A stretch of DNA of 64,000 nucleotides from assembly GCA_022606425.2 (NCBI GenBank), contig JAHDVF020000992.1, positions 1,674,001 to 1,738,000 of the forward strand, in the 5' to 3' direction. This DNA comes from Lepidostoma basale. Lineage: Eukaryota; Arthropoda; Insecta; Trichoptera; Lepidostomatidae. The notes under the pieces were generated by a model. The model was not told where the DNA came from. It saw only the letters and a list, made by a program, of their open reading frames with translations, and made no database searches. Shown piece by piece: positions 12,746-25,345 of the stretch. A program made the translations under genes and the position numbers. Each line of letters begins with the position of its first letter. Positions within the stretch are counted from its first letter, which is position 1.

Positions 12746-13997
12746 ATTTTTTCAATACCTACCTTTAAAAGACCAGCAGCGCATTTTCGCCACTTTTGTT
12801 CAGTACCCAACACTCCGCAACATATACAAGTATTACTTGAATTTAATAAAATATTTTGTTACGTGAATTCACGGCACAGGACATATACCATGCAATATGG
12901 TGAATATTTGATTGTACCATAATATGATGACGGATAAATAGTAATCGATTCGATGGGAATCTATCACCATTTAGTTTTTTTACTACTACATGTAAAACAT
13001 ATATATTTGTAGGGAAGCAATCTAATGGGCCGGTTGGAGTTGAACACCCCTATCACCCTTCCGGAATGAAAAAGTAATCCTGAAATTCTTGTCGAATCTT
13101 GTTGGAATTTATTTCGAATGAGGATTTAATGGGGTGTGTAATTGAACAACCCTTGTTTAAGGAAGATTATTCAAGTTCATATTTATACTATTTATGCAAA
13201 CCTTTGTGTTTGTCTTTTTCAAATGCTTTTTGCTGTACCATTCATACTTTTATATTTCATGTTTTTAAATTTTCCACTTATTTTAATAAAACTTAATGTA
13301 TATACATGTATACACAAAAAAAAATATTTGATCAAATCTTACGTGACCTCTGACCTGCCCATTGACATTTTTGAGTCAATAGTGTTTTTAATCCCAAAAT
13401 AAAAATATAATATTATTTTCCCCGCTACATAAAGTATGAACTGTAATAAGAGTCAAGCCATCTTCATCGGCAATTCATCGTCTTCGGATAAGTAAGACGG
13501 GAGACTGTCCTTTACGGATGTGGATCCTCATATGGGATATAGGGTACAATCGTATACCCCCAAACTCTGGTACATCTAGAGCTTAGCAGTGGAACCGCCA
13601 TTGTCTCTCTATGATGTATTTTTTCTTTTCCTCCTTCTCCTTTCTGCGGCGTTGTTTCTAATTTGTGCTCGAAGTAAAGCAGTATATACAAGAATAAGCC
13701 AAAACAATGATCCGGGTTATGCTGCAAATGAAACCCAAGTTTCCGAGTTCGGCAGATTACTATTCTTTCTTCTGGACCACGAACTGCATAATTGCTAAAT
13801 CGGTAGAAGTCTGTTTAAACGACAGATGATTTATTTGTCTAGGTCCACCTGAATACACAAAAACAGCTATGTAAATCAAAAACAAATTGATCACAGTGTT
13901 GACGTGTGTGCGTATAATGCAATACATACATTTGATTTAATAATAGAATTAGTCGATTTTTGTATATGTTGCTTGCTTTTTATTACTGATCGCACCA
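12746..13997. other. Intergenic DNA before the tRNA array
   Basis: No gene recognised. Open frames at 13099-13402 and 13512-13798 are low in complexity or overlap on both strands and have no domain. Confidence 0.4.
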
Positions 13998-14079
13998 GCT
14001 GAGGTGTCCGAGTGGTTAAGGAGTTGGACTTGAAATCCAATGGGTTCTTCCCGCGCAGGTTCGAATCCTGTCCTCAGCG
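13998..14079 (+). tRNA. tRNA-Ser (anticodon TGA), copy 3
   Basis: Intact 82-nt class II serine tRNA: acceptor stem GCTGAGG/CCTCAGC, discriminator G, A box in GTCCGAGTGGTTAAGG, anticodon loop CTTGAAA (TGA), GGG/CCC variable arm, and B box GGTTCGAATCC. A run of seven T from 14081 is the terminator. The downstream flank (TGTAAAATGTTATAATTTA) is the same as that of minus-strand copy 1. Confidence 0.96.
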
Positions 14080-14222
14080 ATTTTTTTGTAAAATGTTATA
14101 ATTTATTTTATCTTGCTTGCATATTGTTATATGATCAGAATTCTACAGCCGATATTTTTATTTCGTCAACAGATACACACTGCTGGAATTGATTATGGAA
14201 ATTTTACTTTGATTTTTCATCG

Positions 14223-14304
14223 GCTGAGGTGTCCGAGTGGTTAAGGAGTTGGACTTGAAATCCAATGGGTTCTTCCCGCGCAGGTTCGAATCCTGTCCTC
14301 AGCG
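14223..14304 (+). tRNA. tRNA-Ser (anticodon TGA), copy 4
   Basis: The gene body is identical to copy 3, and all boxes and stems are intact. A five-T terminator follows within a few bases. It starts 225 bp after copy 3. Confidence 0.96.
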
Positions 14305-14441
14305 ATATTTTTAAATATTGTTATTCATTTGTAATTTTGGTTTACATTATATGGTCACAATGCTTTAGGCAAAAAAAAAAAAATTTGACAGACATAGACA
14401 GCTGGAATTAATAATGGTATTTTTTCTTAAATTTTTCGTCA

Positions 14442-14523
14442 GCTGAGGTGTCCGAGTGGTTAAGGAGTTGGACTTGAAATCCAATGGGTTCTTCCCGCGC
14501 AGGTTCGAATCCTGTCCTCAGCG
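14442..14523 (+). tRNA. tRNA-Ser (anticodon TGA), copy 5
   Basis: Identical in sequence to copies 3 and 4, with an intact T-run terminator. The flanks on both sides closely match those of copies 4 and 6, which indicates tandem duplication of a unit of about 217 bp. Confidence 0.96.
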
Positions 14524-14657
14524 ATATTTTTGAAATATTGTTATTCATTTGTAATTTTGGTTTTCATTATATGGTCACAATGCTTTAGGCAAAAAAATTT
14601 TTTACAAACATAGACAGCTGGAATTAATAATGGTATTTTTTCTTAGATTTTTCGTCA

Positions 14658-14739
14658 GCTGAGGTGTCCGAGTGGTTAAGGAGTTGGACTTGAAATCCAA
14701 TGGGTTCTTCCCGCGCAGGTTCGAATCCTGTCCTCAGCG
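14658..14739 (+). tRNA. tRNA-Ser (anticodon TGA), copy 6
   Basis: Identical in sequence to copies 3 to 5, followed by a run of eight T. The 3' flank differs from the other units, so this is the end of the array. Confidence 0.96.
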
Positions 14740-17700
14740 ATTTTTTTTAAGATATTTTTTTATGAACACACGTTTTAATTAATTATTTCAGACAGCTTTA
14801 CGAAACAGATTTTCATTTCTCGATGTAATGAAACTTAGTACTTATGTATGATTAATTTCATTACTATGCAAATGAAAGAAAAACTATGCAAATATTATAT
14901 TTATGCTATTTAGTATTTTATAATGGAAAAATACAATATATAAAAATCTAACCGGTTTGTAAACTGATCTTATGCTGGTAATCGTAGATGTCGAAAATAA
15001 GGAATTATCTTACTTTTCTATGACAGTAATTTTGTTAAGTGAGGTTCTTTTTGTGAGTTTATTAGAATAAGTATATATTTTTAAAATATATGTAATACTA
15101 ATGTTTTTACCCACAGCATTTTATGCATTGCATAAACGTTTATAATAATTATTTGCGGTTAGAACTTATCGATTCCGGCTAACGAGCCAATTGGGTTCAT
15201 ACTGAACGGGAAAAGTTTTCAGAATGCGAGCGGAAGTTTCATTGTATAATTGGGCTCGACGAGCTCCATTCAGAAAAAAATGTAATAATGCCGAGTTGTC
15301 GGTTCTGCTGCAGAGATCAGCTCCTCGCGGCGGCGAACTTCTCACAAACTTGTGCCGATTCGAATATATTTTCCATTTTGCTTTTCGTACTCGCCCATTT
15401 CATTCTTTACCGACCTATTTTACGAGTATTATATGACGAAGTTGCCTCTTCAGAGGAAATGTTACTTAGTTGTTTTCAATTATAAAGCAGACATCCGCGC
15501 ATTCTTAATTTTTTAAACCTGATGTTATTTCAAATACGCGGGAAAATTAAAAATGGCTGATTAATGCGGTGTGTGCGCTACTATAACTGAAATATGTGTT
15601 GTTATTTATTTGATATAAATCTGAACTTATGTGAAAGAACCTAATTTAGTGAGTAAATATTTTGTTATGGTTTTATTGTACTCGTATATGCAATACTAAC
15701 GACTGGTTATTTTTATTTATTTATAATTATTATTTATATCCAAATTTTTCGATTAATACGTACAATATTATCTGTTTTTTTTTTATTACGCTTGGAAATG
15801 TAATATTTGTTGCAATGTTCTGTGGAGCTTTCCCTCGATGAAAGATTCACGAAGGGTGACGGATCAACACAACCGTGTTAGTCATGTATTACATATTACT
15901 GATATCGGAGAGAGATATGTTTTGTATTGTTTTATCTCGGCATCTTTAAATACATGTTTTAATAAACAGATCAATCATTGTTTTGAGCCCCTCCCCCCCC
16001 CCACTCCGCCGCCGTCAGATATCCGGTGTTTCAGACCTCCATCCAATATTCTCCGATGATAAAATATTTAATTGAGACAAACAATGGATGTTTGCAAAGC
16101 TAAATAAACCGAGTTCCGAAGGAAAAATAGCGTTTGGCGAAAAGATCGTGATTTATTCGATCCGAACAAACTTTACGACCATATTCATAAATCCCAGATA
16201 TTTCAAAATAGACCGGAGTTCCGCGGAGCTCTCATTAGGCCGATGGAGTATACTCGTATTGTCGGCATTACAAAAATGTTTCGAAGGAAACGCTCGCCCG
16301 TCACGACATGACAGTTCCAAATAATTGTTTTTGTTTATTTACTCCGAAGTTTCCATGATCTCCCAGATCGTTCGCCCTTGGATTGGTCAAATATGTGGAA
16401 GATAAGGTTTTTACCTATTCTAGAGTATACTTGATCAGACCAATAACTAGTTTTGTCAATACTCGCGTAATGTATCAAACGGTGAACTAATTTTATTATC
16501 AAGTAGAAAATAAATAAAATTTTCAACTGCTGTAGAGGCCTTCACATCTGTCAATCTCTCGTGTAGTGGGACCTCTTATAATAATGGAGACTGAATTAAT
16601 ATGCGAAATAAAACAATAGTAACAACTATCCGTATGTTATATTATTTGTATAACTCCACGGAGAGAGCTAATTACAAACATGCATGTCTGCTAGAGAAGA
16701 CGATCTTATCTGAACACGGTTAATAGTTTTGTATCTGCTTTCCATTCTCAAGTCTCAGTTGGAGCGGCTAGTTGTCTCCTATATTCGTAAAACAAAGAAC
16801 ATTTCACGCTGGCAAGTGCAAACATTAAGTTAAATACTAGATTATAAGATTCAGCCGTACAACTAGTGCGGCTCTCGGGATCTGGAGATGGAGAAGACTC
16901 AATACTGGGGATCCTTGTATGAAATCAGTGAAATTCTGCGAGTGACTTCATCGTACTTATTGTTAAATTCCATGAACTTTAAATTTGGCAAGACAGAACC
17001 CAATTTGTGAAACCACTAATAAAACACTTCAAGGTATTTCAAATGCACACGGCATCTCAGAAGAGCGGCCATAGTAGTTGTTCTCGGGTACAAACGAATT
17101 CATTTCCGAACATTAATTATTAAAATCTCACCCAAACTGTCGCACTGTCTTACCCTGAAACACTGGAAATTAATATAAACTTAAATGCGGTGAATCCGAA
17201 TAGCAGTTTGCAGAAATATATTATATGAAAATCCCAAAGAAGTTTATACATAAAAGTAGTCACTTGCTCACATAACTGAGGGGTAAAAGTTCTAGTAATT
17301 CGCTCCGAATCATGAGTAAACCGTATTAAAATATTTATAAAGCGCTTCCAACCGAGCTTTGATGAAGAGTCACACGACGAGAGAGGGGAAGGGGGTTATG
17401 CAAAATCAAATTAAGCACTTAATTTTGATAACAATGTCCGTTTTCTATAAGTTATATTATAATTTATGGGAGTGACGTGTTACACCTTGCTAGGGCATTA
17501 TCATATGGTTTTATTGTCAATATGATAACAAGCCAGAACGGCGTTATAAGTAACCCCCATAAAATATTTTACATTATTAAGTAATTGCCTGAGAAAAAAA
17601 ATTATCCACATTCAGCAATTAAAATTAATTAAAATCTACTATCATCATGAGAAAGAGTCAAGACAGGAATTAACAAAAACAATAAAAAATTCATCAGAAA

Positions 17701-17756
17701 ATTAATAAATAATACAAAAATAGGATATCTAACCAATAGGAAACTAACATTATCTT
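14740..17756. other. Intergenic DNA, no gene seen
   Basis: Contains one poly-C tract (15993-16002) and three octamers TACTCGTA/TACGAGTA (15421, 15679, 16251). Open frames 15224-15485, 15838-16059, 16088-16324 and 16335-16526 have no recognisable domain. Confidence 0.4.
15993..16002 (+). repeat. Poly-C tract (10 C)
   Basis: Ten C in a row on the plus strand, directly before the G+C-rich ACTCCGCCGCCG. Confidence 0.9.
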
Positions 17757-18035
17757 TAATACTGTTAAAATTTATAATACTGTTATAATATCACATTTTT
17801 TTCTTTATTCACTGAGAGTGTCGCGACAGCTGTTTCGATAGTGGCATCATCAGGTTACAATAAACTAAACTAAGTTTATTGTTACACTTGATGATGCCAA
17901 CATCGGTTGGCGAAACAGCTGTCGCGACACTCTCAGTGAATAAAAATAAATTAAATAGTCCATTGTTTTGGCCGAAAGAGTTGTAAAAATAAATTGTGAT
18001 ATTATAACAGTGTCATAAATTTTAACAGTATATTG
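17757..18035. mobile_element. Foldback (snapback) element with 33-bp perfect arms
   Basis: Two inverted arms meet at about 17872. The core arms 17805-17837 and 17911-17943 are perfect reverse complements over 33 bases. The outer arms (17759-17796 and 17992-18032) are nearly perfect as well. The centre is itself a small palindrome (ACAATAAACT ... AGTTTATTGT). There is no coding capacity. The right arm has an extra stretch of about 48 bases (17944-17991) not present on the left. The right core contains a hammerhead-like motif: TTGATGA (17888-17894), a 6-bp hairpin, GAAAC, then the palindrome ACAGCTGT followed by C. Confidence 0.75.
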
Positions 18036-18757
18036 AAGTATCATAGTGTTTCGGTGAACACAATGGATCATCTTTAATCTTGCTCTTACACGAATTTTAG
18101 CGTTAAGAAGGTTGTGCGACGTGCACAGTGTACAGCTCTGAATTATTTACGCCAAATCCCCAAATTCTTCATTAACGATTCGATTCCCTTTTTCTACAAG
18201 CATCCAAGGCAAGTTGGTTTTTATGTCAAGGGGTGACACATTATTTGTTAGTGTAAAAGTGCGGCTGGAAAAAATATATGTTTTGAACTTTGTAAATATA
18301 TTCTTTAAATGTCCATGTTAAACAATTTAACAATCACAAAGTGGCCACTGTTGATCTACAGTATATTGGGGCCGCACTTGTGAGGGGCCGCATTGTGAAT
18401 GATATTTATTTACGTAGATATAAAGATTTTACCCGAGTTTTCAAATATTAAATATCTTTTAAAATAATATTAAAAATATATATCAATACCCTTTTAAATA
18501 ATATTAAAAATAGTGGAGTTTTAAGAGAGTCTATTGCCGTAGAATTTACCCCAAATATGCGTATGTATACAGTTGAAGCCCCCACTCTGGTGGCGGTTGT
18601 GGTGACAACTTTTTTAATTTAGAAGGAAAGACGCCGCAATGTTTAGCGCCCGCCGCCCCTGCTACCCCTAATGAGGCCTTTGTTCCGGAAAAATTCATTC
18701 AACTCTCTATGATAATCATATTTTTAATAAACGAAACACTGCACTGGACTCACCTTA

Positions 18758-18760
<3 letters not shown>
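18036..18760. other. Intergenic DNA, nothing recognised
   Basis: No gene or known repeat identified. A small G+C-rich patch at 18580-18670 has no open frame of note. Confidence 0.4.
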
Positions 18761-20339
<1,579 letters not shown>

Positions 20340-20560
20340 TCAGGTCCCCCCAACGTTGGCGATCACTGCAGCAAAGGCATTTCTGTCCTACGCCACAAGT
20401 TCTGAATTCTTGTCATTCCTGTCCATTCTTTTATGTTCCGCAGCCAGGACAACTGCCTTCTACCAACTCCCCGACGTCCCTTCACTTTACCCATTAATAT
20501 CAGTCGAAGGAGGTGGTATTTTCTCCTCTTAGCACATGACCCAAATATGACAACGAGACC
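20340..20560 (-). mobile_element. LINE reverse transcriptase C-terminal stub (family B), copy 2
   Basis: The minus strand reads GKVKGRRGVGRRQLSWLRNI, then KEWTGM, and after a frameshift DRNAFAAVIANVGGT-stop (stop codon complement at 20340-20342). The same protein segment is in the copy at 12062-12205. It is characteristic of the extreme C-terminus of RTE-like non-LTR retrotransposons. The frameshift shows that it is dead. Confidence 0.8.
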
Positions 20561-20683
20561 TTCATTAAATTAAATATTTTTATTAAAGCAATGCCTCGTT
20601 TATCGCAGTTAATCCTATCCAGACTCTATCGCAATAAGTGAATTTCCGCGAAATAGGATTCTTTGTAAATAAATTTAATATAA

Positions 20684-20925
20684 CTAACTAACTAACTAAA
20701 GGGTAGGCAGAAAGAATGGACTGTCACACTTTTACTGATGCGGCACTCCATCCTTCTCTTTTCGCTCCACGGGAGACGCGGTGTGATGGGTTGCGAACCT
20801 CATCGCCACCAATAGGCATCTCCCGCGCACACTTCGATCGTCCAACACCCACAATATAAATCTAAAAAAAATAATATAAAATACAATGATATAAAATAAA
20901 ACAACAAAATAAAAATAATTAAACA
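20684..20925 (-). mobile_element. Non-autonomous element D, copy 1
   Basis: This matches 40162-40411 in the opposite orientation over almost its full length. Shared parts are an A+T-rich start, GTGGGTGT-GGACGAT, GATGCCTATTGGTGGCGATG, and a 3' end resembling that of LINE family A, with a (TTAG)n tail (seen here as CTAA repeats at 20684-20700). Part of the terminal hairpin is missing next to the tail. It does not encode a protein. Confidence 0.75.
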
Positions 20926-21573
20926 CAAAATGTTATTTTTAGATGGTGCACAAATTGTCTATTTAATTTATGTTCCACGAATCCACCTTTTTAATTTAGC
21001 ACATAATGTAATAACACATAATGTTTTTTTTCGATGTTGCACATGTTGACATGGACGATCCGGACTTTTTTGTTTATTTAATTTATGTTACACGTATCCA
21101 CCGTTTTTTAAATTAGCTGTAATTAGGCACTTAATCAGCAAGAACTCAAAAATAATATTGAAGAAATTATTCAAATTGTCATTGGAACAAATGAAAAATT
21201 TATTTTTACACCTGTCAAAATTCTTTATAAAAACTAATATAATTTTAACAGCAAAACAATACAAACAATAATTTTTAATATTTTCGTAGTCAAATCTATT
21301 TCCGACATTTTAAATAAGGGTATTAACATTCTGGAGATGAAATTTAACCCCTCTAGTCACTGATTACTAGTGTGAACTACCCATTATTACATGCATGCAT
21401 GGATTAGACAATAGAAGAGAAAATAAGACATTTGGTTGAGATATGGAAAAATACACATTTGAAACAAAACGCGATAGAATGAAGCCGCGAAAGTCGAAGA
21501 ACAAAGCGGCGAGCGATTACTAAATATTAAATATCAAGGAGAGAACAGTTTGCTCAATGTGACCGCGTTTATT
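20926..21573. other. Intergenic DNA; right edge carries an LINE target-site duplication
   Basis: No gene seen. GCGTTTATT at 21565-21573 is the left target-site duplication of the LINE insertion that follows. Confidence 0.5.
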
Positions 21574-22077
21574 CATAACAACAACAACAAACCATCACGC
21601 CGTTTCCTCGCAGCGGTAGGCAGAGAGAATGGACCGCCATATTACTCTATTCGGACATACCTCTCTAGCTTCCTCCATATTCATACAGCGAGTCATACAC
21701 GCACGTCGATTCTTCCGACTTCTAACATGATCAACTTTTAAAATTTGATTAATTTGGTCATGCCATGTTTTCCTCGGTCTACCTCGACTCCATACTCCAT
21801 TTACATCGTTAACGTATAGTTTTTTTTTACCATTCTTCGCTCCATATGTCCGAACCAACCAACGCAGCGATCCTTTCATAATTTTGTTCATAATACCTTC
21901 TTTCGCTCTACATTCCTTTCTAATATCAGCATTTGAGATTCTATCGTACATCGTTCTACTACACATACGTCTTAGGGACCTCATCTATACCGCATTTATT
22001 CTGCTCTCATCTTTCTTCTGCCAGTTCCATGCTTCGCTTCCATACAGAAGGGTTGGGACCGGTACTCGTTTCAGTCA
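21574..22077 (-). mobile_element. LINE family A, 5'-truncated copy with 9-bp target-site duplication
   Basis: The minus strand encodes the end of a non-LTR retrotransposon reverse transcriptase protein: LLYGSEAWNWQKKDESRINA, one stop, MRSLRRM, RISNADIRKECRAKEGI, GSLRWLVR, GRPRKTWHDQINQILK, RNRRACM-like (here KNRRACM), and W-SILSAY before the stop. Order and spacing match RTE-like insect LINEs. A terminal hairpin region and a (GTT)n tail follow. GCGTTTATT flanks both ends (21565-21573 and 22078-22086), which marks the insertion as 504 bp long and 5'-truncated. At least one stop interrupts the frame. Confidence 0.9.
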
Positions 22078-22086
22078 GCGTTTATT

Positions 22087-22314
22087 AATTTCGATTTAAT
22101 TTAATCAAACAGATGTAACCATAACGCAGTAAAATAGTAACTTGGTGCGTTCTTCGCTAGTTTCAATCCATGGGATTGGTTTGCAGCCAAGCGTAATATT
22201 TTTGCTGATTCTTGGGATGTCACTCGGGCCTTTAATATAAAAGTTTACCGTTGCTTTCCACATTTGTGAACATCGGGTTATTTGAACCCAATAACTGTAT
22301 ACGTCTTTTTAAGC
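22087..22314. other. Intergenic DNA, nothing recognised
   Basis: No gene or repeat recognised. Confidence 0.4.
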
Positions 22315-22485
22315 CATTGATTATCATGACTTGTGATAGATAGCTAATCTATCACCCTTTTACTGTCACGCGAATTCTATTGCAGACCAAAAACAGTATG
22401 AAAATCACACAGCCATCCCCGGGAATCGAACCCGGGACCCTAAGAGTGGCAGTCATAGCTCTTGTCATTCTGCCACGAAGGTACG
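22315..22485 (-). mobile_element. tRNA-derived SINE, copy 2
   Basis: Same family as 10294-10475, inverted. The B box is seen in reverse as GGAATCGAACC at 22422-22432. The A box is partly degraded (CGTGGCAGAATGA read on the minus strand). The body shares AGAATTC-CGTGACA, GGGTGATAGA and the 3' stretch AGTCATGATAATCA with copy 1. Confidence 0.7.
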
Positions 22486-23292
22486 TTAAAATGAAGTAAG
22501 CATTAAAATACACATATTATTACGTGTCCGCCCCAATTTTCGAAAAGAAGTATCATAATTTTCGGACAAACATTAAATGTCAAAAAGAGTGACCGAGTTT
22601 TATTAGTTCCCTTTGCGGTCAATTAAACTTTCCCGCATATTGCCGGCGTTCCTCTTTTAAAAGTGTAACAAAATGGCGAAGGGGTGAGAGAATTTCCCGC
22701 CAAAAATTACGCAGATGAAAACGAACGGCGCTAACCGTATTATGAAGAGCAAAAATATCGTTAAAAGTATACACGCGCTAGGCTCTCTCCTCTCTCTCTG
22801 TGTGTAGAGCTCCGCGGGAGGTCCGCAGCGAGAGTACATTAGCTTAATGGCGGGAGTTAGGGTTCTTTTTTCAATTTCTGCCTTAAGGTATTTCATAAAA
22901 CTCAATATTTTGTAACAGTTGAAAGGTTTTTGAAATATTGTATTAATTTTGTGTATCTAAGGGCAGTCGTGAAAAATTATTTATAACTAAACGTCTTCCG
23001 CTAGAAATTGATACCTTGGAAAGATTTTACATACAAGATTATTAGAAAGCAAACGAAATAGTTTAAGTTCCATAGTTGTGTTGATCTAGAAGCCACTGTA
23101 AGCTAAGACAAAACTCAGCAATTTTATTTTATACATTTCTGTAGATTTGTAATTTAAATTCAAAAATCTTAAGGGAATCTTGATCGACTTACATAAAATG
23201 TCAAAGTAAGTGGACACTATATAGACTATATAGACTGGCACTACTTGTAGTAATCTAGCAGGAAAAGGTAAGGCGAGAAGGACCGGAGGTAA

Positions 23293-23330
23293 GCAGGGGT
23301 GTGCAGGGGTGTGCAGGGGTGTGCAGGGCG
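23293..23330 (+). repeat. Short minisatellite, unit GCAGGGGTGT
   Basis: Three to four copies of a 10-bp unit (GCAGGGGTGT), G-rich on the plus strand. It is followed by GGGCGGG. Confidence 0.9.
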
Positions 23331-24859
23331 GGCTACAGTAATACTCCCCGTCACACTGGAATGAACGTTTTATACGAAGTTAGAGTTATTATCTGAGGGG
23401 ATGCACTCCACATTTTTCAGCTTTGTTATCTCCGCAGCTTCTGCTGGCGCTGCATTTCAGAAGCATTATGCAAATGAGATGCTCCTCGCTTCCAATGGAC
23501 TTTCATTCCCTTGATTCTGGGCGCGTAGTACTTGCACTGTGTGCGCCTAAGTATAATACATATACGACGTATATATATATACGTATATGCTCGATTCGAT
23601 CCAAAATAAAATTAGTTGCAATTATATTAAATAAGCGAAAGTACATTTTAGTTTTCTAACTTGTGGTTTTAATTCATGTTTTATACAAGGGTCTACGGGA
23701 CAAAAAAGTTTGGGAATCTCTGATTTAAAGATTTTTATTGTTTTAAGAAAACTGCGGAGCATTTATTTGGCGCATTTAAAATATATATCAAAAAGGAATT
23801 CGGAAATATAAGAGATTGCGAGTTCCTTCATTATCTTGTTATGGCGATTCAGTAAAATATTATTTAAATGTATTTGTCAATCATCTATTTTGGTTAGTTC
23901 ATGTAACACAGTGATATTTGACAAAGTTTTTCTCTTCACGAATCGAACTTAGAAGTGAGCAATGAACCATAAACAAAGATAATAGTATTACAAGTGGATT
24001 GTGGCGCTAACATCACGCGAGCGTCGTATGAGGGAGCTTGTTTGCGATGGGCCACACTTGCTAGCGGAGCTCGCGTAATGTTATACATTTGTTTTAATTA
24101 ATTTGTTCTTCGCAGAACCCTACATCTTTAATTATATTCAAAGCAATTGATTAATTAGCGTGATTAACCTTGAGTGCTCGTTTGAAGATATAATATAATC
24201 ATAATACAATTTTCATGTATACACTAATACTTAGCTAATATAATTTCAATTAATTTAAAGCCATTGAAAATTTTGATCAACGTAGATACAAATAACTCAA
24301 AAACATTTTGAAGAAATCAATAACGATACTAGTGACTAAAAATAATATTTTTTTATATGAGTACATGCAATGCAATAGATATTGATTCAGAAGAGTCGGC
24401 TATTTATGGCATCCTTGTAAGGTATTTGAAAAAGGATATCCAGATAAATGCAGGTATGAAGCAAGGTACATTTTATAAATAATTTATTTATTTCGCTGAC
24501 CCCCACTTTATATTTTGACGGATTGATTATTTTAAGCATAAAATTACATTGAATAAAATAAACGTAAACGAATATTTAAAAAATATATATTTAGCGTAGT
24601 ATTCGCGTTTGATAGTAGAAGATAATGTTTGAATTAAAACCATTGTGTAATATAAAATATTTAAGAAATACTATTCTTAGATTGGTAAAGTACGCCGCCG
24701 CAACGAGTCGATACTTGAGTACATACATGGTGTGTAATATATTATATTATGTGCGAGTGCGATACACCATCAGCAAACATAACGTAATTACTTTCATCAC
24801 AGCTCTTCCCCACAATACAGCGTATCTACAATCTACGCGGTATCACGGTGTAACCATAA

Positions 24860-25110
24860 CAAGGCGAGGGCTGCTGGCCTACTTTGCAAAGATTCCGTTT
24901 TTTATTCCCGCCATAAATATCTCGCCATATTTACGGTGCATGTTGAATGTTATGTCCGCAGTAAACACATCGTTTGCGATCATTAAACGTTTGCGGGCAT
25001 CAATTTTTCAGTTCGTGGAGTAACTTTGTCCGTACGTCGGCATTTTAATGCGGGGTAAAGCGTTCTTCGAGCGCCTACGAGGAGCCCAGAAAATCAGACG
25101 CGACGCGTAA
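24860..25110. promoter_or_regulatory. Candidate conserved non-coding block
   Basis: The block has a composition unlike its A+T-rich surroundings and short recurring words: CCATAAA (the reverse of TTTATGG, a posterior Hox/Caudal-type site) near CCATATTT, and CGTTTGCG twice within about 25 bases. It contains no tRNA, LINE or SINE signature. The call rests on appearance only and needs cross-species alignment. Confidence 0.2.
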
Positions 25111-25254
25111 GGTAAATAATTATATCCTCGACATATACCATCAACACAAAATTTACGTTGCGTTGTTAAAGACGTCCTATAAGACGTTTATTTTTGCTTA
25201 AAGTAAGGTAATATTCAAAATAAAACGATATTTTTTATAACTACTGTACATCCA

Positions 25255-25345
25255 CTTTTGGCTTTATTACGACAGCGACCGGTTTCGCCAAGCTTACAAG
25301 CAGCGACAGACTTGATCTGTCAGCCAGCTTGTCGTGACAAAAGTA
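25255..25345. repeat. Foldback-type fragment with GAAACCGGTC core
   Basis: Read on the minus strand it contains GACAAGCTGGCTGACAGATC, a GACAGA/TCTGTC inverted repeat, then CTTGTAAGCTTGGCGAAACC followed by GGTCGCTGTC. The GAAAC plus palindrome (ACCGGT) plus C layout is like the other foldback elements in this window. No coding capacity. Confidence 0.5.

Larger units (their letters stand above)
14080..14657 (+). repeat. Spacers of a tandem tRNA-Ser array (units of 216-225 bp)
   Basis: Spacers between plus-strand tRNA copies are related to each other. The two right-hand spacers both contain TATATGGTCACAATGCTTTA and GACAGCTGGAATTAATAATG. The left-hand spacer shares CTGCTGGAATTGATTATGG and TTATTTCGTCAACAG with the spacer of the minus-strand pair read in reverse. 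The array therefore grew by copying whole units, not just the tRNA bodies. Confidence 0.85.
22486..25254. other. Intergenic DNA with two mixed-composition blocks
   Basis: No gene supported. Two blocks of higher complexity stand out from the A+T-rich background: 22610-22880 and 24860-25110. The 132-codon open frame 24625-25023 covers part of the second block but has no domain, and codon use looks random. Confidence 0.35.

Noticed and set aside
12270..12866. 198-codon open frame on the plus strand, the longest in the window
   Set aside because: Its centre is the antisense of the LINE family C stub on the minus strand, which has a recognisable protein motif order. The rest has no domain.
17888..17923. 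A definite hammerhead ribozyme annotation
   Set aside because: Helix I cannot be formed from the bases next to the core, C3 is T in this copy, and there is an extra base after A9. It is reported as a finding only.
24625..25023. 132-codon plus-strand frame as a possible gene or exon
   Set aside because: No domain, no signal peptide, no splice context, and codon use looks random; the 3' part may be a regulatory block instead.
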